From a bacterium (GTDB taxonomy: Bacteria > Patescibacteriota > Microgenomatia > UBA1400 > PJMF01), in contig OMIS01000025.1 in assembly GCA_900299155.1 (NCBI GenBank), forward strand, positions 1-9,923: 9,923 nucleotides of DNA. The letters are read 5' to 3'. The notes under the pieces are model-generated. The model worked only from the letters and a program-made list of their open reading frames with translations. It did no database searches and had not been told where the DNA came from. A program made the translations under genes and the position numbers. Positions 1 through 6,590 of the stretch are shown piece by piece (positions within the stretch are counted from its first letter, which is position 1; every line of letters begins with the position of its first letter).

Positions 1-60
1 TAATACACATGTTATTCACAGCTTAATTTATATAGGATTGTCAAAACAATATTATAAGCT
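1..60. other. AT-rich left edge with a DnaA-box-like 9-mer
   Basis: Positions 12-20 read TTATTCACA, which fits the DnaA-box consensus TTATNCACA. A degenerate copy, TAATACACA, lies at 1-9. The following stretch to about position 65 is strongly AT-rich and has no open reading frame worth calling. Together these could be the margin of a replication origin or simply an AT-rich intergenic region. One perfect box is not rare in 10 kb, and the sequence to the left that would hold further boxes or dnaA is not visible, so this is a weak call. Confidence 0.2.
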
Positions 61-82
61 TATTAAGTGCACAACTTACCCC

Positions 83-112
83 TTGACCTGTTTGTTTCCA
101 CTCTGGTACTTT
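83..112 (+). promoter_or_regulatory. Sigma70-type promoter of the HTH gene
   Basis: A -35 element TTGACC at 83-88 (5 of 6 consensus) is followed after 18 bp by TACTTT at 107-112. The -10 is preceded by TGG, giving an extended -10 (TGnTACTTT). Predicted transcription start is near 119, which leaves a leader of about 80 nt before the ATG at 200. This is the only gene in the window with an obviously long leader. Assignment is by motif only. Confidence 0.55.
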
Positions 113-119
113 TAATATC

Positions 120-152
120 GCAAAGACATTCTTTGCACTAGTTTCTCACTAG
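120..152 (+). promoter_or_regulatory. Two tandem hairpins in the leader of the HTH gene
   Basis: The first hairpin is GCAAAG (120-125), loop ACATT, CTTTGC (131-136), a perfect 6-bp stem. One base later comes CTAGT (138-142), loop TTCTC, ACTAG (148-152), a perfect 5-bp stem. Both loops are 5 nt. Neither is followed by a U-run, so they do not look like terminators. They lie just after the predicted transcription start and before the Shine-Dalgarno. They could stabilise the mRNA 5' end, or their DNA form could be an operator for the HTH protein; both are inference. Confidence 0.45.
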
Positions 153-185
153 AATGTGTTAGTACAAATAATATAAAAATAGAAC

Positions 186-192
186 AAGGGAG
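186..192 (+). promoter_or_regulatory. Strong Shine-Dalgarno of the HTH gene
   Basis: AAGGGAG lies 7 nt upstream of the ATG at 200 and fixes that start. It is the only canonical, well-spaced Shine-Dalgarno in the window and contrasts with the apparently leaderless genes downstream. Confidence 0.8.
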
Positions 193-199
193 TCACACC

Positions 200-508
200 A
201 TGAACTCACAGACCACTGCCCCAACCAACTCATATCCAAATGACACATATGCGTTTGGCGCAGCTCCAGGCGACGACAAGAGAACAGGGCGCGCTGATGA
301 TGCGAGTAAACTGGATATTAAAAATCTTCCTGATCTTTTGACCGTTCGTGAAGTGGCTGACTTGCTCCGAGTTTCTCCATTAACCATCAAACGTTGGGGC
401 AAACGAGGTAAACTGCCTGCAATACGCATCAACTCTCGTGGAGATCGCCGATATAAGAAAGAAGCCGTTTTATGGCTGTTAGGCGTCGGACCAGTTACTG
501 AGGAGTAG
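200..508 (+). CDS. Small excisionase-family (HTH_17/MerR-like) DNA-binding protein
   Basis: The 102-residue product has a polar, probably disordered N-terminus (about 1-43, rich in Asn, Thr, Pro, Asp) and a single winged helix-turn-helix of the excisionase/MerR-like type at about 46-95. The signature is LLTVREVADLLRVSPLTIKRW (start near residue 46), then a basic wing and RRYKKEAVLWLL, where Xis-like proteins typically end in 'fkkedleeWL'. Such proteins bind DNA as architectural factors or transcription regulators; the target is not known here. The ATG at 200 is supported by a 7-nt-spaced Shine-Dalgarno and an upstream promoter. No integrase, recombinase or phage gene is nearby, so a role as a phage excisionase is not indicated and a chromosomal regulator is likelier. 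The gene is convergent with the glycosyltransferase gene. Its hairpin-bearing leader suggests autoregulation, which is inference. Confidence 0.85.
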   Translation: MNSQTTAPTNSYPNDTYAFGAAPGDDKRTGRADDASKLDIKNLPDLLTVREVADLLRVSPLTIKRWGKRGKLPAIRINSRGDRRYKKEAVLWLLGVGPVTEE

Positions 509-667
509 TTTTTCCCCATACAGATACACATACTGCATCCTCACTCATTTGACGGCAGGCAATACTGCCTTGGTGAACTCGCTATTCAATCATGCTGCTA
601 GTTTAAGCTGCAATGACGCTCGTTCAACACAAATTCGTGAAGATGCAGTGTAAATCCCTAAAGTAAC
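509..667. other. Convergent intergenic region with one short hairpin
   Basis: This 159-nt gap separates the HTH gene (+) from the GT26 gene (-). It holds a hairpin GGCAG (554-558), loop GCAATA, CTGCC (565-569). No U-run follows on either strand, so it is not a classical intrinsic terminator, though it might act as a weak bidirectional one. I see no tRNA, no small ORF with start signals, and no repeat. Confidence 0.35.
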
Positions 668-1525
668 TTACTCTGCCAGTAATTCGCCCACCGTGAGTTT
701 GATAAACTTCAGTAAATTAAGTTGTCGTCTCCAACGCCATGGTTCTTGATAGAGACGATACAGCCATTCCAGGTGCAGCGCCTGCATCCAAGCAGGGGCG
801 CGGTCAAGTTTGCCAGTCAACATATCAAATGCCCCACCCACTGCCATGCCTACAGCTACTGCATTTTCTTGCAAAAGCTCAGCATGAGCCACAAGCCAGT
901 GTTCTTGAACCGGCGCACCAAGTGCGATAAATACATACGTGGGTTTCAGGGTACGGATCACTTTTTCCACAAACTGCTCTTCTTCTTTGGTGGGAGTATG
1001 GGCATCTGCATATCCTTCCATCCAGTAACAGGTATGAATTCCACCCTCTGCAGGAATCTCTAAAACCATCACATGAGCCGAAGCATCAGCACGCCCCGCA
1101 TCCTTTGAAAACTGCTTGGCGGGAGTACCAAGATGTTCATAGCCTCTTCCACCCACTACCAGCACTGTTTTGCCTGCTTGTGTAGCTTCAGTGAGAAGAG
1201 CCTGGACGATATCTACGCCAGTCACGCGGCTCACAATCGGGACTGCTTTACCTGCGGCAGCAAACATCCGTGACGCCAGCACCAACCCGATGCCATCTGG
1301 AAGTAATATATTCATGTTCTGGAGTGCTTGCTGAAATGATTTATTTTCTTGAGATAACACGACCTGCTCAGGATTGGGAGTGGCCACCAGGAGAGTTTTC
1401 CCACCTCGAGTAGTGTTTGACTGAGTAGTGAGGACATCAAGAATTTTGACAAATGACTCAGTCACTACAGAAAGATCAAATAACCTGGTAGTACGAAGAT
1501 GCGGTAGCGAATGTTTTGCTGGCAT
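668..1525 (-). CDS. GT26 family glycosyltransferase (WecG/TagA/CpsF)
   Basis: The 285-residue protein belongs to glycosyltransferase family 26, whose members transfer N-acetylmannosamine, ManNAcA or related sugars to a polyprenyl-pyrophosphate-linked sugar on the inner membrane face during wall-polymer or exopolysaccharide synthesis. Family motifs appear in order: TPNPEQ (49-54), LPDGIG (75-80, containing the conserved Asp of the TagA active site), SRVTGVD (99-105), GAPVQEHW (203-210), VGGAFDMLTGK (229-239), RAPAWMQ (242-248) and EWLYRL (253-258). An Arg/Trp-rich C-terminal appendage follows, which in TagA completes the active site and contacts the membrane. The usual PKQE motif reads PVQE here. 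The reading frame stays open upstream to 1624, but I chose the ATG at 1525: it gives the normal family length and avoids overlapping the divergent murD start. No Shine-Dalgarno is visible. A weak -10 (TACAGA on the minus strand, 1537-1532) sits 6 nt before the ATG. The actual sugar substrate cannot be read from sequence. Confidence 0.9.
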   Translation of the reverse strand: MPAKHSLPHLRTTRLFDLSVVTESFVKILDVLTTQSNTTRGGKTLLVATPNPEQVVLSQENKSFQQALQNMNILLPDGIGLVLASRMFAAAGKAVPIVSRVTGVDIVQALLTEATQAGKTVLVVGGRGYEHLGTPAKQFSKDAGRADASAHVMVLEIPAEGGIHTCYWMEGYADAHTPTKEEEQFVEKVIRTLKPTYVFIALGAPVQEHWLVAHAELLQENAVAVGMAVGGAFDMLTGKLDRAPAWMQALHLEWLYRLYQEPWRWRRQLNLLKFIKLTVGELLAE

Positions 1526-1593
1526 GACGGTTCTGTATTTGTAGTTTGTAACAACAGCAACCACAAATACTGTATGTATTGTACTAGGTCTCT

Positions 1594-1602
1594 TGCTACA
1601 AT
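1594..1602 (+). promoter_or_regulatory. Extended -10 promoter of murD, probably leaderless
   Basis: TGCTACAAT is an extended -10 (TGnTAcAAT). The hexamer ends at 1602, exactly 6 nt before the murD ATG at 1609, so the predicted transcription start is the A of the start codon. No good -35 is visible at 16-18 bp and no Shine-Dalgarno is present. The extended TG motif would compensate for the missing -35. Confidence 0.6.
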
Positions 1603-1608
1603 ACAGGC

Positions 1609-3234
1609 ATGGAACTTGCCACACACATCACCACAATTCTCACAAAAAAACTGCAAAATACCGCTGTCATTATTTTTGGTTTGGGGCAAGAGGGCTTCTC
1701 TACTCACCGCACACTGCGAGAATTCTTGCCAGAATTAAAAATCATTGCAATTGACGATAAATCTCAAGAAAATTTATCCTCAGAATGGCAAAATTTATTG
1801 AGCACTGATGAACACACTTTGTACCTGCAGAGCACAAATGACGATCAAGCAGTGGCTACCAGGCTAAGTGATGCAGTGGAAAATCCCACTATTTTGGTGC
1901 TCAAAACTCCAGGAATTCCTTTTACCAATCAATTCTTTTCTCACCTCACTAAAATAGCAGAAGATACTGGTAAAAAAGTCAGATTTTCTTCAAATGTAGA
2001 ACTGTTCTTTGACATCATCCATACACTTCCCGAAACAGAGCGGCCACAAACAATTGGCATCACTGGCACTAAAGGAAAAAGCACCACCACCGCACTCATC
2101 AACCATGTTCTCAAAGAATCTGGAAAACAAGTTTTTCTTGCGGGTAATATTGGTGTTCCTGCGCTTGATTTGCTTGATCCACTCCGCCACTTTGCCGCTC
2201 AAGAGTCTGCTTCTTCACAAAAAAGCCCACGGCTTTCTGACAGTTTTATTGTTCTAGAGCTTTCCAGCCATCAACTGCAAAATTTGCCCTACAGTCCACA
2301 CATCGCAGTAGTGCAGAATGTCACTCCCGAACACCTGGATTACTACACAGATTTTGAAGAATATGTCTCTGCCAAAGCTCCAATCGCAGCGCACCAAGCA
2401 CCACATGATTACATTATCTATAATCCTGAGTATGAGATTCCACGCCGTTTTGCTGCAAACTCTGCCGCACAGAAACTACCCTACTCACTCCACCTAGTCC
2501 CGATGACCGCCGAATCCGAGCAGTTTTTGCTGGAACATCCTGGGGAAGCGCAAGTGGTGGCATATCGCAAAGATGATGAGCTCTGGTATGAAACTGAGCA
2601 AATTTGCTCGGTGCATGACCTCCCGCTTCAGGGAGAACATAACATCTTAAATACGTTCCCCGCCATCATTGTGGCGAAGTTGGTGGGAATTGCAGCAGAA
2701 CAAGTACGGCAGGCAATTAATTCATTTAGATCACTACCGCACCGTCTCGAGTTTGTGGCAGAGAAAAATGGAGTGGCATACTACAATGACTCTCAAGGTA
2801 CTACCCCAGAAGCATCCATTGCTGCAATGCGCAGCTTTCCTGGCAAAGAAATCATTTTATTGGCAGGTGGCTCTGATAAGGGCGTGCTTTTTACCGAACT
2901 GGCAGAGGAGATCTTGGCACAAAACATTTCACATTTGCTTCTCTTTCCTCCCACTGGGGCAAAAATTGAAGCTGCTGTTATGAGCGCAGCCACTATGACT
3001 CAACAATCCACAACGCCAGATGATACAAAGTCTACAGATCCAAGCAAGCGCACAAAAAAACTTCCAGAAATTCATCAGGTACATTCCATGCCAGAAGCAG
3101 TAACCTTGGCCGCACAATCGGCACATCCTGGATGCGTAGTACTACTCAGTCCTGCATGCGCCAGTTTTGGACTGTTCAAAAACTATCAAGATCGCGGGAA
3201 TCAGTTCAAAGAGGCTGCGCTAGCGATTACATAA
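1609..3234 (+). CDS. murD: UDP-N-acetylmuramoyl-L-alanine--D-glutamate ligase (MurD)
   Basis: This cytoplasmic Mur ligase adds D-glutamate to UDP-MurNAc-L-Ala, using ATP, in peptidoglycan precursor synthesis. The three Mur domains are visible. The N-terminal Rossmann fold contains GLGQEG (24-29). The central ATPase has the P-loop GTKGKST (153-159), LELSSHQL (216-223), NVTPEHLDYY (237-246) and K256 in YVSAKAPI, a candidate for the carbamylated lysine. The C-terminal domain has HRLEF (378-382), NDSQGTTPEA (393-402), AGGSDKG (419-425) and LSPACASFGLFKNYQDRG (513-530). At 541 residues it is about 90-100 longer than typical MurD. Part of the excess is a hydrophilic Thr/Asp/Lys-rich segment at about 463-486 in the C-terminal domain, and another part lies around 196-211. 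The usual NDSKATN motif has Gln in place of Lys. MurD is favoured over other Mur ligases by the SPACASF...FKN..DRG ending. The gene is divergent from the GT26 gene. Confidence 0.95.
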   Translation: MELATHITTILTKKLQNTAVIIFGLGQEGFSTHRTLREFLPELKIIAIDDKSQENLSSEWQNLLSTDEHTLYLQSTNDDQAVATRLSDAVENPTILVLKTPGIPFTNQFFSHLTKIAEDTGKKVRFSSNVELFFDIIHTLPETERPQTIGITGTKGKSTTTALINHVLKESGKQVFLAGNIGVPALDLLDPLRHFAAQESASSQKSPRLSDSFIVLELSSHQLQNLPYSPHIAVVQNVTPEHLDYYTDFEEYVSAKAPIAAHQAPHDYIIYNPEYEIPRRFAANSAAQKLPYSLHLVPMTAESEQFLLEHPGEAQVVAYRKDDELWYETEQICSVHDLPLQGEHNILNTFPAIIVAKLVGIAAEQVRQAINSFRSLPHRLEFVAEKNGVAYYNDSQGTTPEASIAAMRSFPGKEIILLAGGSDKGVLFTELAEEILAQNISHLLLFPPTGAKIEAAVMSAATMTQQSTTPDDTKSTDPSKRTKKLPEIHQVHSMPEAVTLAAQSAHPGCVVLLSPACASFGLFKNYQDRGNQFKEAALAIT

Positions 3235-3270
3235 ACTATACCCACTACCCCATCACTTTCTTTTTTCATG

Positions 3271-3279
3271 TGTTAAAAT
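3271..3279 (+). promoter_or_regulatory. Extended -10 promoter of the 493-residue gene, probably leaderless
   Basis: TGTTAAAAT is an extended -10 (TGnTAaAAT) whose hexamer ends 6 nt before the ATG at 3286. This is the same geometry as the murD promoter. No -35 or Shine-Dalgarno can be seen in the 51-nt gap after murD. The predicted transcription start is the A of the ATG. The gap shows no terminator hairpin, so read-through from murD is also possible. Confidence 0.55.
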
Positions 3280-3285
3280 TCAGCC

Positions 3286-4767
3286 ATGGCAAATCCTGAG
3301 AATACATATCTCTCACCTTATATAAATGGAAATGGTTCAGTACCAGAATATTTACGAACTGCCGACCAACTGTGGCAACAAAAACTGGCTGCTGCAACTG
3401 CCATGGGCATTATCAACCCCTCGTATCTTTTTATTCCAGATGCAGTGTGGGCAAATATTGTAGGTGTACAGCTCCCCAAAAAACCAATTGTTCAATACAT
3501 TGAACAATCACGCGTTACTTTTTCAGATCACGGAGATCTTTGTCAGGTGGTTGTTACTGAAAACGGTCAGAAATATGTGAGATGGATACCGGTCGCAGAA
3601 TTATGCGCCAATCAAAGCACGCTGCGATCACTCAAGTTAGATCATGAAATAACTACTCAGAATACAACTGAGAGCGTTCCAAACACACAAGTTACTGAAA
3701 CAGGAACTACAGTAGAACCCGAACTCAGACAGAGAAACTCTGATGAATCACTGATTGTACCTGATACTCTCCACAAAAATGATTACGTTCAAGCAAAAGT
3801 AGTAATACAAGCAATTAGTGCAGCACTACAAACAGCTGACTTCAAACCAAACCCCCTTTCCAAATACTATACAAATCTTGCCAAGATACTACTAGATGAA
3901 GAAGACTATTTAGAGTTTATTGATGAAGCAAAAATCCAACTTCCACTAGGAGATTTTGCTAAACATTTTAGAAATATAGTGTTAGTAAATGGGCAGCCAG
4001 ATTTTATAATTACTCTTTTACAATTATATGAAGATCAAAGCTTTCATACACATGCCAGTATTAATAATTATAATGCGCCAGAAATATCAGGCCCCAATGA
4101 ATACTCTAATCAGTTAGTAGCAAAAATTTGGTACTTTATTATTAACCAACCCAAAATCAAACTGGATGAACGATATCATATACTTGAAAAAAAAAGTGGT
4201 AATAAAAATGAACGAAATCTCGTGCAACGTTGGCACATGCTGCTCCAGCTGCCATCTGATGAGATAGTCATTTTGTTTTTACACGCACTAGGTATAAAAA
4301 ATACTTTAATCGATGCACTCTTTCAGCTAGATGCAGGGGTTAGTAAGCAAGTTTTGCAGTCATTTTTCATCCATCAAGCAGCACGCACTGACATTATTCA
4401 TGATGTGAAAATTCTCAATTTTCCCACTCTGTGCGCTACATTTCATAATGTGCTCGACTTTAATCCATATCAAAAATTTGAAGAGTTAATTGGAGTGCGG
4501 AAGTCTGAACTAGGACAGGTCACATGGGAAAATGCTGCGCTTGCCTGTGAGCGGATTCTGCATGCAGCTAGTGAAGGCCGCGCTTTACAAACAGCTGGGC
4601 TCAATGATGTACTGCGAAGAAGCATTGGTGGCCTACGCTTTTCTCCAGGTGTGGTTAAAGATACTTTAAAAAAACATTTTCCAGTACGCCCCGATGAGAA
4701 CTTCTTAAATATTGCAGATATTATTTGGTTGACCCGCGCTTTCCGTGTATATGAATCAAATAAGTAG
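3286..4767 (+). CDS. Hypothetical 493-residue cytosolic protein, unrecognised family
   Basis: I do not recognise this protein. No signal peptide or membrane segment is visible. Three regions can be seen. An N-terminal domain (about 1-110) has an amphipathic stretch (22-42), then a beta-rich part (about 68-106: IVQYIEQSRVTF..., then QKYVRWIPVAEL) that could be a small barrel. A Thr/Asn/Glu/Gln-rich linker (about 118-160) looks disordered. A long, mainly alpha-helical region follows (about 165-493), with Leu/Ile-rich helices and basic patches near 300-320 and 445-475. No catalytic signature (P-loop, DxD, zinc cluster, HTH) is obvious. Codon and base use in the middle third is more AT-rich by eye than in murD. 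It follows murD by 51 nt with its own promoter, and its stop is only 7 bp from the stop of the convergent nuclease-fold gene. The ATG at 3286 is supported by the adjacent extended -10 and the open frame. It is likely real on length and promoter. Confidence 0.75.
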   Translation: MANPENTYLSPYINGNGSVPEYLRTADQLWQQKLAAATAMGIINPSYLFIPDAVWANIVGVQLPKKPIVQYIEQSRVTFSDHGDLCQVVVTENGQKYVRWIPVAELCANQSTLRSLKLDHEITTQNTTESVPNTQVTETGTTVEPELRQRNSDESLIVPDTLHKNDYVQAKVVIQAISAALQTADFKPNPLSKYYTNLAKILLDEEDYLEFIDEAKIQLPLGDFAKHFRNIVLVNGQPDFIITLLQLYEDQSFHTHASINNYNAPEISGPNEYSNQLVAKIWYFIINQPKIKLDERYHILEKKSGNKNERNLVQRWHMLLQLPSDEIVILFLHALGIKNTLIDALFQLDAGVSKQVLQSFFIHQAARTDIIHDVKILNFPTLCATFHNVLDFNPYQKFEELIGVRKSELGQVTWENAALACERILHAASEGRALQTAGLNDVLRRSIGGLRFSPGVVKDTLKKHFPVRPDENFLNIADIIWLTRAFRVYESNK

Positions 4768-4774
4768 CCTACAA

Positions 4775-5551
4775 CTACACCCGCTGCACTTCACCCACTA
4801 CCCCATTGTGATCACTGACACTTTGTAATGTACGAACATTGGTAAGTTGGTACTGTGGTGTAGAAAAAATGGTATCAACGACTAAATATAACGGCGCAGC
4901 GTAATGCAGTTCAAGGTCAATGGTAGTTTGGATTTCTTTGGGCAAGTTGTCTGTGTAGTATTTTTCAAGTTCGCTGAAGATTTCCTTCCCACGAGGAGCA
5001 TTAAAGTCACCACAAAATACTAGCTCAGGGAACTGCTGCAAAACGTTCAAAAATGTTTGTAAATCTTCCCTCTGTTCATCTGTGGTTTCCCCTTTACCAG
5101 ACCATGTAAAGTGTGTGGTACCAACGGTGTATTCTTGCCCGTCCTTGAGGACAGTACCCACTGCAAATACTCGTGATGCATCGTTGGGCAACACAAACGG
5201 CAGAACTTTCGGTGATTTGGCATAATAAAAGCCGCTCACTCCGCCATTGTAAAGTACTGGCACAGCTGCAAGGTGTGACTCAGAAATACTTGGAGAAGTT
5301 ACTTGCAAGTTGGTGAGCAGTGCTATCCCCCATTTTCCTCGAGGAGAAATATGATATTTGTTAACTTGGTTGATATCCATCATCGGGAAAAAACTGCCGC
5401 TCATGCCCAGCTCGAGCTCAATATACTCCATATCTGCTTCAAAAACTTCTTGTAAACAGACTACATCAGGTTGCTCTGCTTTGATGACGGCAGGCCACCG
5501 ATGCAAATGACGGTCACCTTCAATATTTACTGTACAAACTTTAAGCGACAT
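4775..5551 (-). CDS. Endonuclease/exonuclease/phosphatase (EEP) fold hydrolase
   Basis: The 258-residue protein carries the EEP (DNase I-like) motifs in order: N9 in VCTVNIEGD, QE at 34-35 in VCLQEVF, GIALL (75-79), H147 in TTHF, GDFN (181-184), D226 in VDTIF, and SDH (246-248) at the end. These residues form the metal-dependent phosphoesterase active site, so it should be catalytically competent. Substrates in this superfamily range from DNA and RNA to inositol phosphates and sphingomyelin, and nothing here decides between them. No signal peptide is apparent, which argues for a cytosolic location. The frame is open to an ATG at 5605, but I chose the ATG at 5551: it places the first strand (LKVCTVNI) right at the N-terminus, as is usual. 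The start overlaps the end of the MreB-like gene by 11 nt, so the two are almost certainly co-transcribed and translationally coupled. No Shine-Dalgarno of normal spacing is visible. Confidence 0.88.
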   Translation of the reverse strand: MSLKVCTVNIEGDRHLHRWPAVIKAEQPDVVCLQEVFEADMEYIELELGMSGSFFPMMDINQVNKYHISPRGKWGIALLTNLQVTSPSISESHLAAVPVLYNGGVSGFYYAKSPKVLPFVLPNDASRVFAVGTVLKDGQEYTVGTTHFTWSGKGETTDEQREDLQTFLNVLQQFPELVFCGDFNAPRGKEIFSELEKYYTDNLPKEIQTTIDLELHYAAPLYLVVDTIFSTPQYQLTNVRTLQSVSDHNGVVGEVQRV

Positions 5552-6566
5552 ACCCCAAACTTTCTGTATATTCATCCAAATGCTCAAGTGCAGTGTGAAT
5601 GCCATTGATCACACTTTTGTCTGGATCTTCTACTACTGCTACTGGCATGCCCAGTGTTTGCAAAAGATACCGATCCAACCCATGCAATTGACTGAGTCCC
5701 CCAGACAGCAGAAGCCCTTTATCAATCACATCTATCGTCAACTCTGGTCTAATCTTGGCCAATAACCGTTGAAGCAGTTTTTGATACTCTTCTAAATGAG
5801 TTAAGATCGTGCCATATACCGCGCTGGAAGTGATTTGTAGTTCCATTGGATTTCCCTGCTTAGTATCTTTTCCTGTGATGAGCAACTGCCGTTTGCTGTC
5901 TTTGCGTACTGTGGCCACCTGTTGCAAGATCCGTTCAGCTTGTTCTGAGCTCACCTCAATGCCTACCTCTTGTTGTAATAACAACATAATTTGCTCAGTG
6001 AGGTAGCGACCGCCTTTTTCACTATGTTCAAAATGCACTAAACTCCCCAACGCTGTCACTCCCGCCTCCACGACATCACTTCCCAACTGCAAAATAAAGC
6101 TTCCTGAAGCATCTGCGATTGGCACACCTGCGCCGATGCTGGCTGCAAGTGGTTGTGCAATGGTAAAGACATCACGCGCACCCAGATCATAAAATAACTT
6201 TGTTATCGTATCGCGGTCTACTTGTGTAGCTGCTGCGGGAACGGACACCATAAAGGTTGGTGTAGAAAAGAAATTTGATCTCAGGACAGGTTGTAAAACA
6301 ATTTTAAGCAAAGCTAACGCTAAATTTGGGTCATACACCACTCCATGCTGGATGGGCCACAGCACGTCCACGACACCTTCCACACGTCCCTGTAAGTCCA
6401 CGGCTTCTTTGCCAATTGCCAACACTTCTTTTGATTTTTGGTGCACTGCTAAGCATGCTGGTGTATCCACTACCACCCCGTCTGTGTGTGTACAAACACG
6501 AATCCTACTCGAGCCAAAATCGATGCCTATTTTGGGAAATATATGGGAAAAAAGCGGAATATTCAT
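5541..6566 (-). CDS. Divergent MreB/actin-like protein, probably hydrolysis-deficient
   Basis: The 341-residue protein has MreB length and architecture. Visible motifs are phosphate-1 IGIDFGSSRIRV (13-24; MreB normally DLGTANT), PIQHGVVYD (71-79), VPAAATQVDRDTI (109-121), AQPLAASIGAGVPI (137-150; normally EEPMAAAIGAG), a highly altered phosphate-2 LQLGSDVVEAGV (159-170; normally DIGGGTTEVAV) and the adenosine motif LLSGGLSQLHGLD (286-298). MreB forms membrane-associated filaments that position the wall-synthesis machinery. Here the catalytic Glu before Pro is Gln138 and the phosphate-2 Asp and Thr residues are gone, so ATP hydrolysis is doubtful although nucleotide binding may persist. The N-terminus begins MNIPLFSHIF, which could form a short amphipathic membrane-contact segment. 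FtsA or DnaK-type assignment fits less well, because the protein lacks an FtsA-size insertion and the DnaK substrate domain. The ATG at 6566 has a weak TTGGAA 6 nt upstream. Confidence 0.85.
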   Translation of the reverse strand: MNIPLFSHIFPKIGIDFGSSRIRVCTHTDGVVVDTPACLAVHQKSKEVLAIGKEAVDLQGRVEGVVDVLWPIQHGVVYDPNLALALLKIVLQPVLRSNFFSTPTFMVSVPAAATQVDRDTITKLFYDLGARDVFTIAQPLAASIGAGVPIADASGSFILQLGSDVVEAGVTALGSLVHFEHSEKGGRYLTEQIMLLLQQEVGIEVSSEQAERILQQVATVRKDSKRQLLITGKDTKQGNPMELQITSSAVYGTILTHLEEYQKLLQRLLAKIRPELTIDVIDKGLLLSGGLSQLHGLDRYLLQTLGMPVAVVEDPDKSVINGIHTALEHLDEYTESLGYVA

Positions 6567-6584
6567 TTTATTTCCAATACACCT

Positions 6585-6590
6585 TATAAT
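6585..6590 (+). promoter_or_regulatory. Consensus -10 of the PEGA gene, probably leaderless
   Basis: A perfect TATAAT lies 6 nt upstream of the ATG at 6597, so the predicted transcription start is the start codon itself. The sequence 17 bp upstream (TTCATT, 6562-6567) is a poor -35, and there is no extended TG. No Shine-Dalgarno is present. The spacing matches the murD and 493-residue-protein promoters exactly. Confidence 0.65.

Noticed and set aside
200..508. Phage or integrative-element excisionase
   Set aside because: The HTH type matches excisionases, but no integrase, attachment-site repeat or phage gene is visible, so the name describes only the fold.
193..531. Antisense ORF opposite the HTH gene
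   Set aside because: It mirrors a well-supported gene with promoter and Shine-Dalgarno, and its translation has no domain features.
554..569. GGCAG/CTGCC hairpin as an intrinsic terminator
   Set aside because: The stem is only 5 bp and no U-run follows on either strand.
1526..1624. N-terminal extension of the GT26 gene to a start at 1624 (33 extra residues)
   Set aside because: It would overlap the murD start and run across the murD promoter. The added residues do not resemble the family N-terminus, and the start at 1525 gives normal family length.
3240..4806. 14-bp exact repeat ACCCACTACCCCAT near 3240 and near 4793
   Set aside because: One copy is intergenic and the other is coding sequence for the EEP C-terminus. 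Only two copies exist, and a 14-mer match is within chance for a 10-kb window.
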